NCBI GenBank assembly: GCA_944391855.1
Contig: CALXVB010000013.1
Location: 1 to 40,998, forward strand
Length of the DNA: 40,998 nt
Source: an uncultured Clostridia bacterium
GTDB taxonomy: Bacteria > Bacillota > Clostridia > TANB77 > CAG-508
Direction of reading: 5' to 3'
The position numbers were made by a program, and so were the translations under genes. Below the pieces are notes generated by a model. It was not told the DNA's origin. It worked only from the letters and a program-made list of their open reading frames with translations, and ran no database searches. This document shows positions 24,514 through 32,864 of this stretch, piece by piece. Each line of letters starts with the position of its first letter. Position 1 is the stretch's first letter.

Positions 24514-24981
24514 ATGAAAGCAAAAGTAATTATAAAAATCATTTTAATACTAATGATAATTATGTTACCAACAGTATTAAATCTTAACATAGTAAAAGCC
24601 GGAGATAAATTTGAGATGGATCAATTTGAAGATGGCAGTGGTGGAGGAACTGGCGGAGGAACGGTAGATACTACAATAGAGAATATTAAAGATGGGGTTG
24701 GGAACTTTATGAGCGCAGGTAAAAACCAGAATAACCCTCTAAACCAAGAAGGCTTGAAAAGTGTATCAAATACGGTGTATAATATATTATTAGCAGTAGG
24801 AATAATAGCAGCAGTTATAGTAGGACTAATTATAGGAATAAAGTACATGGTAGGAAGCGTTGCGCAAAAGGCAGAAACCAAAGAACTACTTGCCCCATAC
24901 ATAGTAGGCTGTGTAATAATATTTGGTGCGTTCGCTATCTGGAAAATAGTAGTAGAACTATTAAACCAAACACAGGTATAA
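24514..24981 (+). CDS. VirB2/TrbC-like pilin, copy 2 with Gly-rich insert
   Basis: 155 residues. Leader to about VKA|G (residue 30), then a flexible Gly-rich segment (GSGGGTGGGT, about 42-51) absent from the other two copies. Two helices follow (about 90-112 and 128-150) around GIKYMVGSVAQKAETKE. It starts 13 bp after the first pilin with AGGTGA as the site, so it is translated from the same message. It could be a minor or adaptor pilin, given the longer exported part (inference). Confidence 0.73.
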   Translation: MKAKVIIKIILILMIIMLPTVLNLNIVKAGDKFEMDQFEDGSGGGTGGGTVDTTIENIKDGVGNFMSAGKNQNNPLNQEGLKSVSNTVYNILLAVGIIAAVIVGLIIGIKYMVGSVAQKAETKELLAPYIVGCVIIFGAFAIWKIVVELLNQTQV

Positions 24982-25049
24982 CAAAGATTTTAAAATTATC
25001 TCAAAAAGAGATATTATATATAATTATATAAACAAGAAGGAGGAAGAAT

Positions 25050-25415
25050 ATGAGAAAACTTACTAAAATATTAACAGTTATTTTATTAGTTGCAGTTATG
25101 ATGACAATGTTTACTACAATGGCAAGTGCAGCAGAGGGTACAGTTGGAGACTTATTCAACAAACAAGCTTCAAATACAGAAGGTTTAGTAAATGTTGGTG
25201 GAAATATTGTTAGCATTATAACAACAATAGGTATTATAGTTGCAGTAATTGTACTATTAGTTTTAGGTATAAAATATATGATGGGTAGTGCTGCAGAAAA
25301 AGCAGAATACAAGAAAACAATGATCCCATATTTAGTTGGTGCTGTATTAATATTTGGTGCTTCAGCAATAGCTAAAGCAGTAATTGCTATGACAGGCGCA
25401 TTAACAGCAGGTTAA
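25050..25415 (+). CDS. VirB2/TrbC-like pilin, copy 3 (probable major subunit)
   Basis: 121 residues. Leader to about ASA|AEG (residue 27-28), then two helices around GIKYMMGSAAEKAEYKK. It has the best ribosome binding site of the three (AAGGAGG) and is followed at once by a strong terminator. This supports high expression and a major pilin role (inference). Its helix-loop-helix motif is echoed in the VirB6-like protein of the same locus. Confidence 0.76.
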   Translation: MRKLTKILTVILLVAVMMTMFTTMASAAEGTVGDLFNKQASNTEGLVNVGGNIVSIITTIGIIVAVIVLLVLGIKYMMGSAAEKAEYKKTMIPYLVGAVLIFGASAIAKAVIAMTGALTAG

Positions 25416-25456
25416 TAAATATTACAAAAATATTACAATTATATTACAATTATATT

Positions 25457-25486
25457 AAAAGTGCATTTAAAATGCACTTTTTTTGT
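25457..25486 (+). terminator. terminator between pilins and the transfer apparatus genes
   Basis: AAAAGTGCATT pairs with AATGCACTTTT (25457-25467 / 25471-25481), followed by a long T-tract. It would make a short, abundant pilin message with partial read-through. Confidence 0.8.
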
Positions 25487-25517
25487 TTTTTTTGTATCTT
25501 TTTGAAAAATTATCTGA

Positions 25518-25523
25518 TATAAT
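25518..25523 (+). promoter_or_regulatory. -10 box before the PrgI gene
   Basis: TATAAT at 25518-25523, 36 bp before the ATG. No good -35 stands at 16-18 bp spacing, so it is a weak promoter call. Confidence 0.35.
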
Positions 25524-25558
25524 AAAGTGTAGATAATTCTGAACAAAGGAGGAACAAA

Positions 25559-25903
25559 ATGGGAACATACAATTTACCAAGAAGTGTAAAAGGTGAAGGT
25601 CGAATTTTGTTTATATTTACAGGGAAAAGTATGATATATACAGTAGTCGCAGGCGCTATTGGCTTAATATTTTACTTTATATTTTCTCTATTTGATTTAA
25701 GAATGGTAGGACTAATTATAACGGCGATGTTTGCCTTAATAGGTTTTGTTATAGGTACTATAAAAATGCCTAATATAGCAAAATTTAAATTCACACAAAA
25801 AACTGGTGGGGAAAACATAGATGACGTTATAAAAAGAGCAATAAAATTTAGAACAAGAGGAAGAAAGATATATATATACAAGGAGGAGAAGAAAGATGCT
25901 TGA
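25559..25903 (+). CDS. PrgI family protein (VirB3-like)
   Basis: 114 residues: a short N-terminus starting MGTYNLPRSVKGEGRILF, two close membrane helices (about 25-45 and 48-68), then a basic cytoplasmic tail. This is the PrgI layout found immediately upstream of VirB4 in Gram-positive T4SSs, where it stands in for VirB3. The next gene overlaps its end by 8 bp, with that gene's GGAGG inside this coding sequence, showing translational coupling. Confidence 0.82.
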   Translation: MGTYNLPRSVKGEGRILFIFTGKSMIYTVVAGAIGLIFYFIFSLFDLRMVGLIITAMFALIGFVIGTIKMPNIAKFKFTQKTGGENIDDVIKRAIKFRTRGRKIYIYKEEKKDA

Positions 25904-27128
25904 TAATGTAGAGAGTTTAAGAACAATATTAACAGTAATAATTGTAATAATTGTTATGTTATTATTTGCACTAGTAGTAGTATATTTCTTATCAAAAACA
26001 AAAAAAGAGAAGAAAGATAAAACAATAAATGTTCAAGGAGATACTAAAGAAAAGGAAATAAAAACTAAAACCTTTACTGTAGAACCAGTATCAAACTTCA
26101 TGGAGTTTGATAAGATTGAAGATAATATGATTGTAGAAAAGAATGGTTTAAAATATGTAATGGTTATAGAATGTCAAGGAATCAACTATGACTTAATGTC
26201 TGAAGTGGAAAAGAATTCTGTAGAAGAGGGATTTATACAATTTCTAAACACAATTAGATATCCAATACAAATTTATGTACAAACCAGAACAATAAATCTA
26301 GAAAGTAGTATACAAACATATAGAGACAGAGTAAAACAAATAGAAGCGGATTTTGAAAAACAAGAAATGAGATATAAAGAAATGAGAAATTCTGGAAACT
26401 ACACAAAAGAACAACTAGATAAAGCTTACTATGAACTTACAAAACAAAAAAATCTTACAGAGTATGGAAAAGATATTATATATACTACAGAAAAGATGAG
26501 CTTAAATAAAAATGTATTAAACCAAAAATATTATATAATTGTGCCATATTATCCAGACGAATTAGGACAAAATGATTTTGATAAAGAAGAAATACAAAAT
26601 CTAGCTTTTTCAGAATTATACACAAGATGCCAATCTCTTGTAAGAACACTTGCTGGTTGTGAAGTTGGAGGAAAAATATTAACTTCAAATGAACTTATAG
26701 AATTATTATATGTTGCATACAACAGAGACGAGCAAGAAACATATGGACTAGAAAAAGCACTAAGAGCAGGATATGATGAACTATATTCAACAGCACCAGA
26801 TGTACTTGATAAGAAAATGAGAGCACTAGACAAGAAAATTGAAGAGGAAGCATTTAATAAAGCAGGTGAAAAAGTAAGAGAAGCACAATCTGCAAAAGAA
26901 AAAGCATTAAGAAAAAAAGAAAATAATATGGATGACTTAATAGATAACTTGGCAAAATTAATCATTGAACAAAACACAGCAGGAATAGGATATGATGTAG
27001 CCCAAGATGCAATAAAGAGCATAGATGAAGATAAAAACAAAAGAAATAATAAAGAAAGTAATAAAGGAGGTACAGTAGAAAATGTCAAAGAAAAAACAAA
27101 GAGAAGAAGAACAACGAAGACAGCTTAA
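25896..27128 (+). CDS. membrane-anchored TraC-like / VirB4 N-domain-like protein
   Basis: 410 residues. One membrane helix (about 8-32), then a soluble domain (about 65-260: FMEFDKIEDNMIVEKNGLKY, EEGFIQFLNTIRYPIQIYVQ, YYIIVPYYPDE). This domain resembles the N-terminal TraC-like domain of VirB4-class ATPases but has no Walker motifs. A long charged coiled coil (about 305-350) and a basic tail, KTKRRRTTKTA, follow. It sits between PrgI and the full VirB4, overlapping VirB4 by 47 bp. A scaffold for VirB4 at the membrane is the simplest reading. The family name is from memory and should be treated as provisional. Confidence 0.65.
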   Translation: MLDNVESLRTILTVIIVIIVMLLFALVVVYFLSKTKKEKKDKTINVQGDTKEKEIKTKTFTVEPVSNFMEFDKIEDNMIVEKNGLKYVMVIECQGINYDLMSEVEKNSVEEGFIQFLNTIRYPIQIYVQTRTINLESSIQTYRDRVKQIEADFEKQEMRYKEMRNSGNYTKEQLDKAYYELTKQKNLTEYGKDIIYTTEKMSLNKNVLNQKYYIIVPYYPDELGQNDFDKEEIQNLAFSELYTRCQSLVRTLAGCEVGGKILTSNELIELLYVAYNRDEQETYGLEKALRAGYDELYSTAPDVLDKKMRALDKKIEEEAFNKAGEKVREAQSAKEKALRKKENNMDDLIDNLAKLIIEQNTAGIGYDVAQDAIKSIDEDKNKRNNKESNKGGTVENVKEKTKRRRTTKTA

Positions 27129-29058
27129 TGATTATACAAGACCAGATGAATATGAAATTTTAAAGAAAAAGACAATTAAAGATTTAATAGCACCTTCTGG
27201 AATTGATGCAAGTAATATAGATCATTTAGAAATTATTTCTAGTGTAACAAGATATGCAAGAAGTTTCTTTGTATCAACATTACCTAGAATGTGTACTTTC
27301 CCAGAATTATTTAGAGATATGTATTTATTTGGAGATATTAATACTTCAATATACATAAATCCAATACCAGAATCAAGATCGCAAAACGAACTAAACAGAG
27401 TAATAAATGAGATTGAAACAGAAAGAATTGTTGCAGCAGATAGAGGAAATATAAACAGAGAAAGTGATTTGGGACAAAAAAGATTAGAAGCAGAAGAATT
27501 AAGAGATGAGATAGCGGCAGGATTTAACAAATTGTATGAAGCATCTATTGTATCAACATTATTCGCATATAGTTTAGCAGATTTGGAAAGATATACTAAG
27601 CTTTTAGCAACAGAAATGTCAAAATCACTTGTTGGAATAAAGAGTGCATGGGGTATGCAAGAAGAAGCATTTAAATCCAACTTACCACTAATGGAAGATA
27701 AAATAAAAAAGACACATACATTTGATAGAAGATCAATGGGAACAGTATTTCCATTTACAACGTCAGAAGTTGGACATCCTACTGGTGTACCTCTTGGAAT
27801 AAACAAACAAACTGGAGTCCCAATACTTTTTGATAATTTTCATAGTTCACTTACAAACTACAATATGGTTATATTTGCTAAATCTGGTGCTGGTAAATCA
27901 GTAACTATGAAAACATTAATATCAAGATCAGCGGTCCTAATGGGGGTTCAAAGTTTAGCACTAGATGCTGAAGGCGAGTATAGCATAGTTGCAGAAAGCC
28001 TTGGTGGAATAAATGTAGTTATAAGCCCTACTTCTAAAACAGTTATAAATATATTTGATATAGAAACAGAAATAGCAAAAGACGAGATAACAGGTAGAGA
28101 GAAAGTTGTACTAAATGTAGAGAATAAAGTGGAGGACGTTACACAAGCGCTGCTTACAATGGCAAAAGGTAGTACAAGAAGTGAGGAAGTAAATGAGCTT
28201 ACAAAACAAATTATAGCAGAATCTGTTGCAGAAGAATATGCAGCACATGGAATAAACAGTGATCCTAACAGTTTATTCGAAGCAGCAAATGGAGAATTTG
28301 GTTCGAATATGTTGGGAAGAAAGAAAAAAGATATGCCAACTATTGGTTCTTGGTATAGAAGAATACAAAAAAAGGCTGACGATAACAAAAACCCAGATTA
28401 TAATTTCCATTATAGTTATTTACTAAAAGTTATGAAACAATATATAAGAGAATATGATGGACAGATGGCATATTTTGATGGACAATCAACATTTGACTTA
28501 TTAGAAGGTACACTATTCATAAACTTGGATATATCTCAATTGGAAGAAAAATTCGCAAGACCACTTGCACAACAAATTTTACTTGAGTGGATATGGGAAA
28601 AATATGTTAAGAAAAATAGTGAAGATAGAGCAAAAGCTGCTAAAAAGAGAGTACTAGTTGACGAGGCGTGGATGCTACTTCCATTCCCAGAAGCGGTAGA
28701 CTTTTTAAACACAATGGCAAGACGTGCAAGAAAAAGAAATGTTTCACTTGCAATAATTTCACAAAGATTCCAAGATTTTTATGAAAAACCAGAAGCGCAA
28801 GCGGTTCTTACCTCATCAGATACAAAATTATTTTTAGCACAAGACAAATCAGAAATACAATATCTAAAAGAAGTATTTAAGTTAAGCGAAGGAGAAGCAG
28901 GTTTCCTAGTAACCTGTCTAAAAGGTGAAGGACTACTAAAAGTAGGTGGAGACAGCGCAATAATACAAATAAGACCAACAGCAAAAGAGTTTGAATTTGT
29001 TGAAACAAACTTAAATAAATTAATGCAAAAAGGTAGAAAAACAAACAATAGATATTAG
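27082..29058 (+). CDS. VirB4-like conjugal transfer ATPase, CD1110 type
   Basis: 658 residues. N-terminal domain (about 30-210: IAPSGIDASNIDHLEI, RSFFVSTLPRMCTFPELFRDMY, GDINTSIYINPIPE), then the motor domain with Walker A SGAGKS (Lys272) and Walker B VLVDEAW (524-530), followed by SLAIISQRFQDF. It closely resembles the VirB4 ATPase family named after C. difficile CD1110. VirB4 powers pilus assembly and substrate transfer at the inner face of the membrane. AGGAGG lies inside the preceding gene, and the two frames overlap by 47 bp. Confidence 0.9.
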   Translation: MSKKKQREEEQRRQLNDYTRPDEYEILKKKTIKDLIAPSGIDASNIDHLEIISSVTRYARSFFVSTLPRMCTFPELFRDMYLFGDINTSIYINPIPESRSQNELNRVINEIETERIVAADRGNINRESDLGQKRLEAEELRDEIAAGFNKLYEASIVSTLFAYSLADLERYTKLLATEMSKSLVGIKSAWGMQEEAFKSNLPLMEDKIKKTHTFDRRSMGTVFPFTTSEVGHPTGVPLGINKQTGVPILFDNFHSSLTNYNMVIFAKSGAGKSVTMKTLISRSAVLMGVQSLALDAEGEYSIVAESLGGINVVISPTSKTVINIFDIETEIAKDEITGREKVVLNVENKVEDVTQALLTMAKGSTRSEEVNELTKQIIAESVAEEYAAHGINSDPNSLFEAANGEFGSNMLGRKKKDMPTIGSWYRRIQKKADDNKNPDYNFHYSYLLKVMKQYIREYDGQMAYFDGQSTFDLLEGTLFINLDISQLEEKFARPLAQQILLEWIWEKYVKKNSEDRAKAAKKRVLVDEAWMLLPFPEAVDFLNTMARRARKRNVSLAIISQRFQDFYEKPEAQAVLTSSDTKLFLAQDKSEIQYLKEVFKLSEGEAGFLVTCLKGEGLLKVGGDSAIIQIRPTAKEFEFVETNLNKLMQKGRKTNNRY

Positions 29059-29067
29059 GGGGAAGAT

Positions 29068-31821
29068 ATGGAAATATTTAAAAGTAAAAGTATAGTACTA
29101 AAGATAGTAATAGCCCTTGTAATAGTAATTCTATTTAACTTTTGTGCACCTACATTAAGCCATGCAGGACTAGCAGAAGTTATAGGAGGAACTTTACTTT
29201 CACCAATAGTAGATTTGCTATTAGCTATAGGTGATGGTGCCATAAATTTGATACAAAACATACTGTTTGGGATAGATAACTCACTCTTAAAAGTTGCAGT
29301 ACATGAAGCAAGCTTTTGGGAAACAGTAGGTATGGTATTAGGTGCAGTTGTTGGAATTGCCGCAGTTGTGGCTATAACAGTTATATCTGGTGGAACAGCA
29401 TTAGCAGCTATTATACCAGGAATTGTTGCTGGTGCGGCAGGTGCGTATGTAGGACATAAGATAGCAGTGGCCGCTCTGCCGGATACATTCTATTTACCAG
29501 TATATGCAATTAGTCCTGAGGAAATATTTCAAAATAAAATAGGGTTATTAGATGTGAACTTTTTTAATCCAAACGACTATGGAAAAATAGAAATAATAAC
29601 TGATGATGCGGGAGAAAATGATTCAACAGCAGCAAATTTACAAGCAACAATTTCTAGTTGGTACTTAACATTAAGAAATTTTGCATTGGTAGTATTATTG
29701 GTAGTATTATTATATATAGGTATTAGAATAGTAACAAGTAGCGCAGCACAAGATAGAGCAAAATATAAAGAAAAATTATTTAGTTGGATAGTAGCAATGT
29801 GTTTATTGTTCTTTATGCACTATATAATGGCGTTTGCTACTACAATAGTAGAATCAATATCAGAAGGAATAAATACTGCAGAGCAAAAAGTAATAGTAAC
29901 ATTTCCAGATTTAGAGTCTAAAAATTATGAAGTGGAGGTTACAACTAAAGATCCAGAAACCGGTGAAAAAACAACAGGAGGAACTCCTGTGAAAGATTTT
30001 TTCCAAAATGAAAGCATTGATTTTGTGGCTGAAAAAGGAGAAACGGATGAAAATGGAAACAAAGTAATTGAAACAACATATGCATGGCCAACTAACTTAA
30101 TGGGAACGTTAAGAATAGATATGCAGATGGATGAGGATTTGACACAAGATAACCAGTTATTAAGACAATTAGGATATGTAGTACTATTTTTAGTATTGGT
30201 ATTCTACACAATAGCTTTTTTAGTAGTATATATTAGAAGGTTAATAATGCTTGCTTTCCTAACAATGATAGCACCATTAGTTGCGATGACCTATCCATTA
30301 GATAAAATGAACGATGGTAATGCACAAGCATTTAATATGTGGATAAAGGAATATGTATTTAATTTATTAATACAACCTTTCCATTTAATACTATATACAA
30401 TGCTTGTAGGTTCGGCTATAGATTTTGCACACAAGAATATGATATATGCTATAGTAGCAATAGGATTTATATTCCAGGCAGAAAAAATACTACGTAAGTT
30501 CTTTGGATTTGATAAAGCAAGTACATTAGACACAAATGGTTCTACAGTAGGCGGAATGTTAGCTATGGCAGGTATAAATCAGCTAAAGAAATTAGGCAAC
30601 ATGGGTAAGAAGAAGGATGAAAAGAATGGTGGAGGTTCTGGAGATGGCAGTGGAAATGCTAATCAAAGTGGAAGAATAGCACAAAGAGGAAAGGGTGTTA
30701 GTGATCGTTTAAATCAAGCGCAACAAGATTCTGAAAATGCTAGAATGGTAGCACCACCAGAAGATTCTGATTCACCAAATGCTAGAATGGTAGCACCACC
30801 AACAGATGACTACGAAGACAAAACAGCAAGCCAAAGAATGCTTGACGCATATGACGAAGGATATGAACCAGAGTCAATGAATTATAATTATTCAGCTGAA
30901 GAATATGAACAAATATTGGAAGCATGGGGATATGACGAAGCTGAAATAGACGAAATGATGAGAAATGACCCAAGATATGCAAACAATTTTGATGATATAC
31001 CAGCACCAGAAGCAGTAGGACAAGATGATGATAATATACCGGAAATACCAGAACCAGAGCCAGTAGATAATTCTACAGCACATCAAAGATTAAGAGATAA
31101 ATTATCAGGGCAAGCTGCTAGAGCAAGAAACTTCTATGATCAAAAGGTTCCAAAACCTATAAAAGGTGCAGTTGGATTGGCTGGGGCAGGATTAAAATAT
31201 GCAGTACCAAGAGCAGGTAAGCTATATGCAAAAGCAGCTTTAGGAATAGCGGCAGGAACTTTAGGAGTTGCAGCAGGACTTGCATCAGATAATGATATGA
31301 ATATACTTAAATATGGTGGCGCAGGTGCAGTGGCAGGTTGGGCTGTTGGAGGCGCAGCAGGCGGAATAGCAAGTAATGCTAGTCATAAGGTAGAAGAAGT
31401 AGGCGAAAATATAGCTAGTACATATACATTAGCTGCAGGAGGACAAGAGGCAGAAAAAGCAAGACTACAAGCAAAAGAAGATAAAGCTGCTATGAAAGAT
31501 AAAGAAAGAAGAAGAAAGTATTTAGAAAATGTAGATAATGCTTCTGAGGCTAATATCAAAGAAATATTACAAGACTCGCAAGAATTTAGAGAGAGTGGAG
31601 TTACGGACGATGAACTTATAATAAAAGCGATGAATGCAAAAGGCTTTGGAGAAGGAAGAGCAAATAACGAAAGAGTAATACTTGCTCAACTTGCTAACGA
31701 AACAGGAAAGGATAATAAGAAAATAGAAGATTTAAGAAAGAGATTAGCCGATAGAGGATTAAGTGAAACAGACGTAAATAAATACATTGATGGAATCAGA
31801 GAAATTACTGGTGCAGTATAA
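29068..31821 (+). CDS. VirB6/TrbL-like polytopic channel protein with long soluble tail
   Basis: 917 residues. A leader-like helix (8-28), further helices (about 40-70, 90-135), a pair around 205-260, an exported loop (about 270-350) and four to five helices (about 365-480). A hydrophilic tail of roughly 400 residues follows. The tail has NARMVAPP twice within 20 residues, an acidic stretch and a Gly/Ala-rich hydrophobic stretch (about 690-780). Helix 5 carries GIRIVTSSAAQDRAKYKEK, which resembles the pilin loop GIKYMMGSAAEKAEYKK of the same locus. The layout fits VirB6/TrbL. GGGGGAAG precedes the ATG, 9 bp after VirB4. Confidence 0.78.
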   Translation: MEIFKSKSIVLKIVIALVIVILFNFCAPTLSHAGLAEVIGGTLLSPIVDLLLAIGDGAINLIQNILFGIDNSLLKVAVHEASFWETVGMVLGAVVGIAAVVAITVISGGTALAAIIPGIVAGAAGAYVGHKIAVAALPDTFYLPVYAISPEEIFQNKIGLLDVNFFNPNDYGKIEIITDDAGENDSTAANLQATISSWYLTLRNFALVVLLVVLLYIGIRIVTSSAAQDRAKYKEKLFSWIVAMCLLFFMHYIMAFATTIVESISEGINTAEQKVIVTFPDLESKNYEVEVTTKDPETGEKTTGGTPVKDFFQNESIDFVAEKGETDENGNKVIETTYAWPTNLMGTLRIDMQMDEDLTQDNQLLRQLGYVVLFLVLVFYTIAFLVVYIRRLIMLAFLTMIAPLVAMTYPLDKMNDGNAQAFNMWIKEYVFNLLIQPFHLILYTMLVGSAIDFAHKNMIYAIVAIGFIFQAEKILRKFFGFDKASTLDTNGSTVGGMLAMAGINQLKKLGNMGKKKDEKNGGGSGDGSGNANQSGRIAQRGKGVSDRLNQAQQDSENARMVAPPEDSDSPNARMVAPPTDDYEDKTASQRMLDAYDEGYEPESMNYNYSAEEYEQILEAWGYDEAEIDEMMRNDPRYANNFDDIPAPEAVGQDDDNIPEIPEPEPVDNSTAHQRLRDKLSGQAARARNFYDQKVPKPIKGAVGLAGAGLKYAVPRAGKLYAKAALGIAAGTLGVAAGLASDNDMNILKYGGAGAVAGWAVGGAAGGIASNASHKVEEVGENIASTYTLAAGGQEAEKARLQAKEDKAAMKDKERRRKYLENVDNASEANIKEILQDSQEFRESGVTDDELIIKAMNAKGFGEGRANNERVILAQLANETGKDNKKIEDLRKRLADRGLSETDVNKYIDGIREITGAV

Positions 31822-31836
31822 AAACATATTTAACAT

Positions 31837-31872
31837 TAAAATGGAACAGAAGATTATCTCTGTTCCATTTTA
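31837..31872 (+). terminator. 14-bp hairpin between the VirB6-like and VirB8-like genes
   Basis: TAAAATGGAACAGA (31837-31850) is exactly complementary to TCTGTTCCATTTTA (31859-31872), over an 8-nt loop. Only four T end the stem and no further T-run follows, so partial termination or mRNA processing is more likely than a full stop. Confidence 0.55.
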
Positions 31873-31894
31873 TAAAATAACAAGGAGGCTTTAA

Positions 31895-32851
31895 ATGAAT
31901 ATAAAATTAGCAGAATGGTATGTTAAAAATAAAAGTAAAATAATGCTTGCAATATTTTTCTTTGTAGTAATAGCCGTTATTAGCTTAATAGTTGGAATTC
32001 TTGGGAGAATAAATAGGGATGAAGCAAGCAATACTACTACAGGAAATACACAAGTAGAGCCTAGCCCTGTAGCAAACTTCACAGACATATATGTTGAAGG
32101 AGGAGAATCTGTTGTAACAGGAGAAGAGATTACAAGCTCACAAGTAACAATGCTAGAATATATAAACCAGTTTGTAGATTTATGCAATACACAACAAGTC
32201 GAAGAAGCATATAATCTTTTATCAGACGAATGTAAAGAAGAAGTATATCCATCATTAGATAGTTTTATAACTAATTATTATAATACTATCTTTAATGGAC
32301 AAAAAAGAAATATTTCACTTGAATCATGGGCAAATAATATATATAAAGTAAAATATGAACTTGATGCATTATCTACTGGTGTATATACAGAAGAAAATGC
32401 TGTACAAGATTATATAAGCGTAATAAAAGATGAAAATGATGAAGCAAAGTTAAATGTAAATGGATATATAGAAAGAAGTGAAATAAATAAAACGCAAGAT
32501 AGTAATAATATTACAATAACAGTATTAAGAAGAGACCGCTATATGGACTATGAAACATATACATACAGCATGACAAATAATACAAACAATACCATTTTAC
32601 TAGACGATAAAGAAAGTACAAATAATATGTATTTAGAAGATGAAAACGGAAACCAATATACAGCATATATTCACGAATTAAGTGATGCAGAATTAATACT
32701 AACTCCAGGAGAAACAAAAGAAATTACTATTAAATATTATAATAGATATAGTACAACAAAGAATATAACCAATATAGTATTCAACAAAATAATTTTAAAT
32801 TATAATGAAAATGCAGTAAGACAAGTGGCAAGAGTTCAAATAGGATTATAG
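31895..32851 (+). CDS. membrane-anchored VirB8/NTF2-like protein 1
   Basis: 318 residues. One N-terminal membrane helix (about 17-38), then an exterior region. The segment YINQFVDLCNTQQVEEAYNLLSDECKEEVY (about 88-117) is the typical opening of an NTF2-like domain as in VirB8 or TcpC. A second beta-rich domain (about 205-318) contains LTPGETKEITIKYY. It is likely a periplasm-side (wall-side) scaffold. AAGGAGG precedes the ATG, and the large wall hydrolase begins 13 bp after its stop. The VirB8 link rests on topology and position more than on clear identity. Confidence 0.62.
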   Translation: MNIKLAEWYVKNKSKIMLAIFFFVVIAVISLIVGILGRINRDEASNTTTGNTQVEPSPVANFTDIYVEGGESVVTGEEITSSQVTMLEYINQFVDLCNTQQVEEAYNLLSDECKEEVYPSLDSFITNYYNTIFNGQKRNISLESWANNIYKVKYELDALSTGVYTEENAVQDYISVIKDENDEAKLNVNGYIERSEINKTQDSNNITITVLRRDRYMDYETYTYSMTNNTNNTILLDDKESTNNMYLEDENGNQYTAYIHELSDAELILTPGETKEITIKYYNRYSTTKNITNIVFNKIILNYNENAVRQVARVQIGL

Positions 32852-32864
32852 TAGGAGTAAAATT

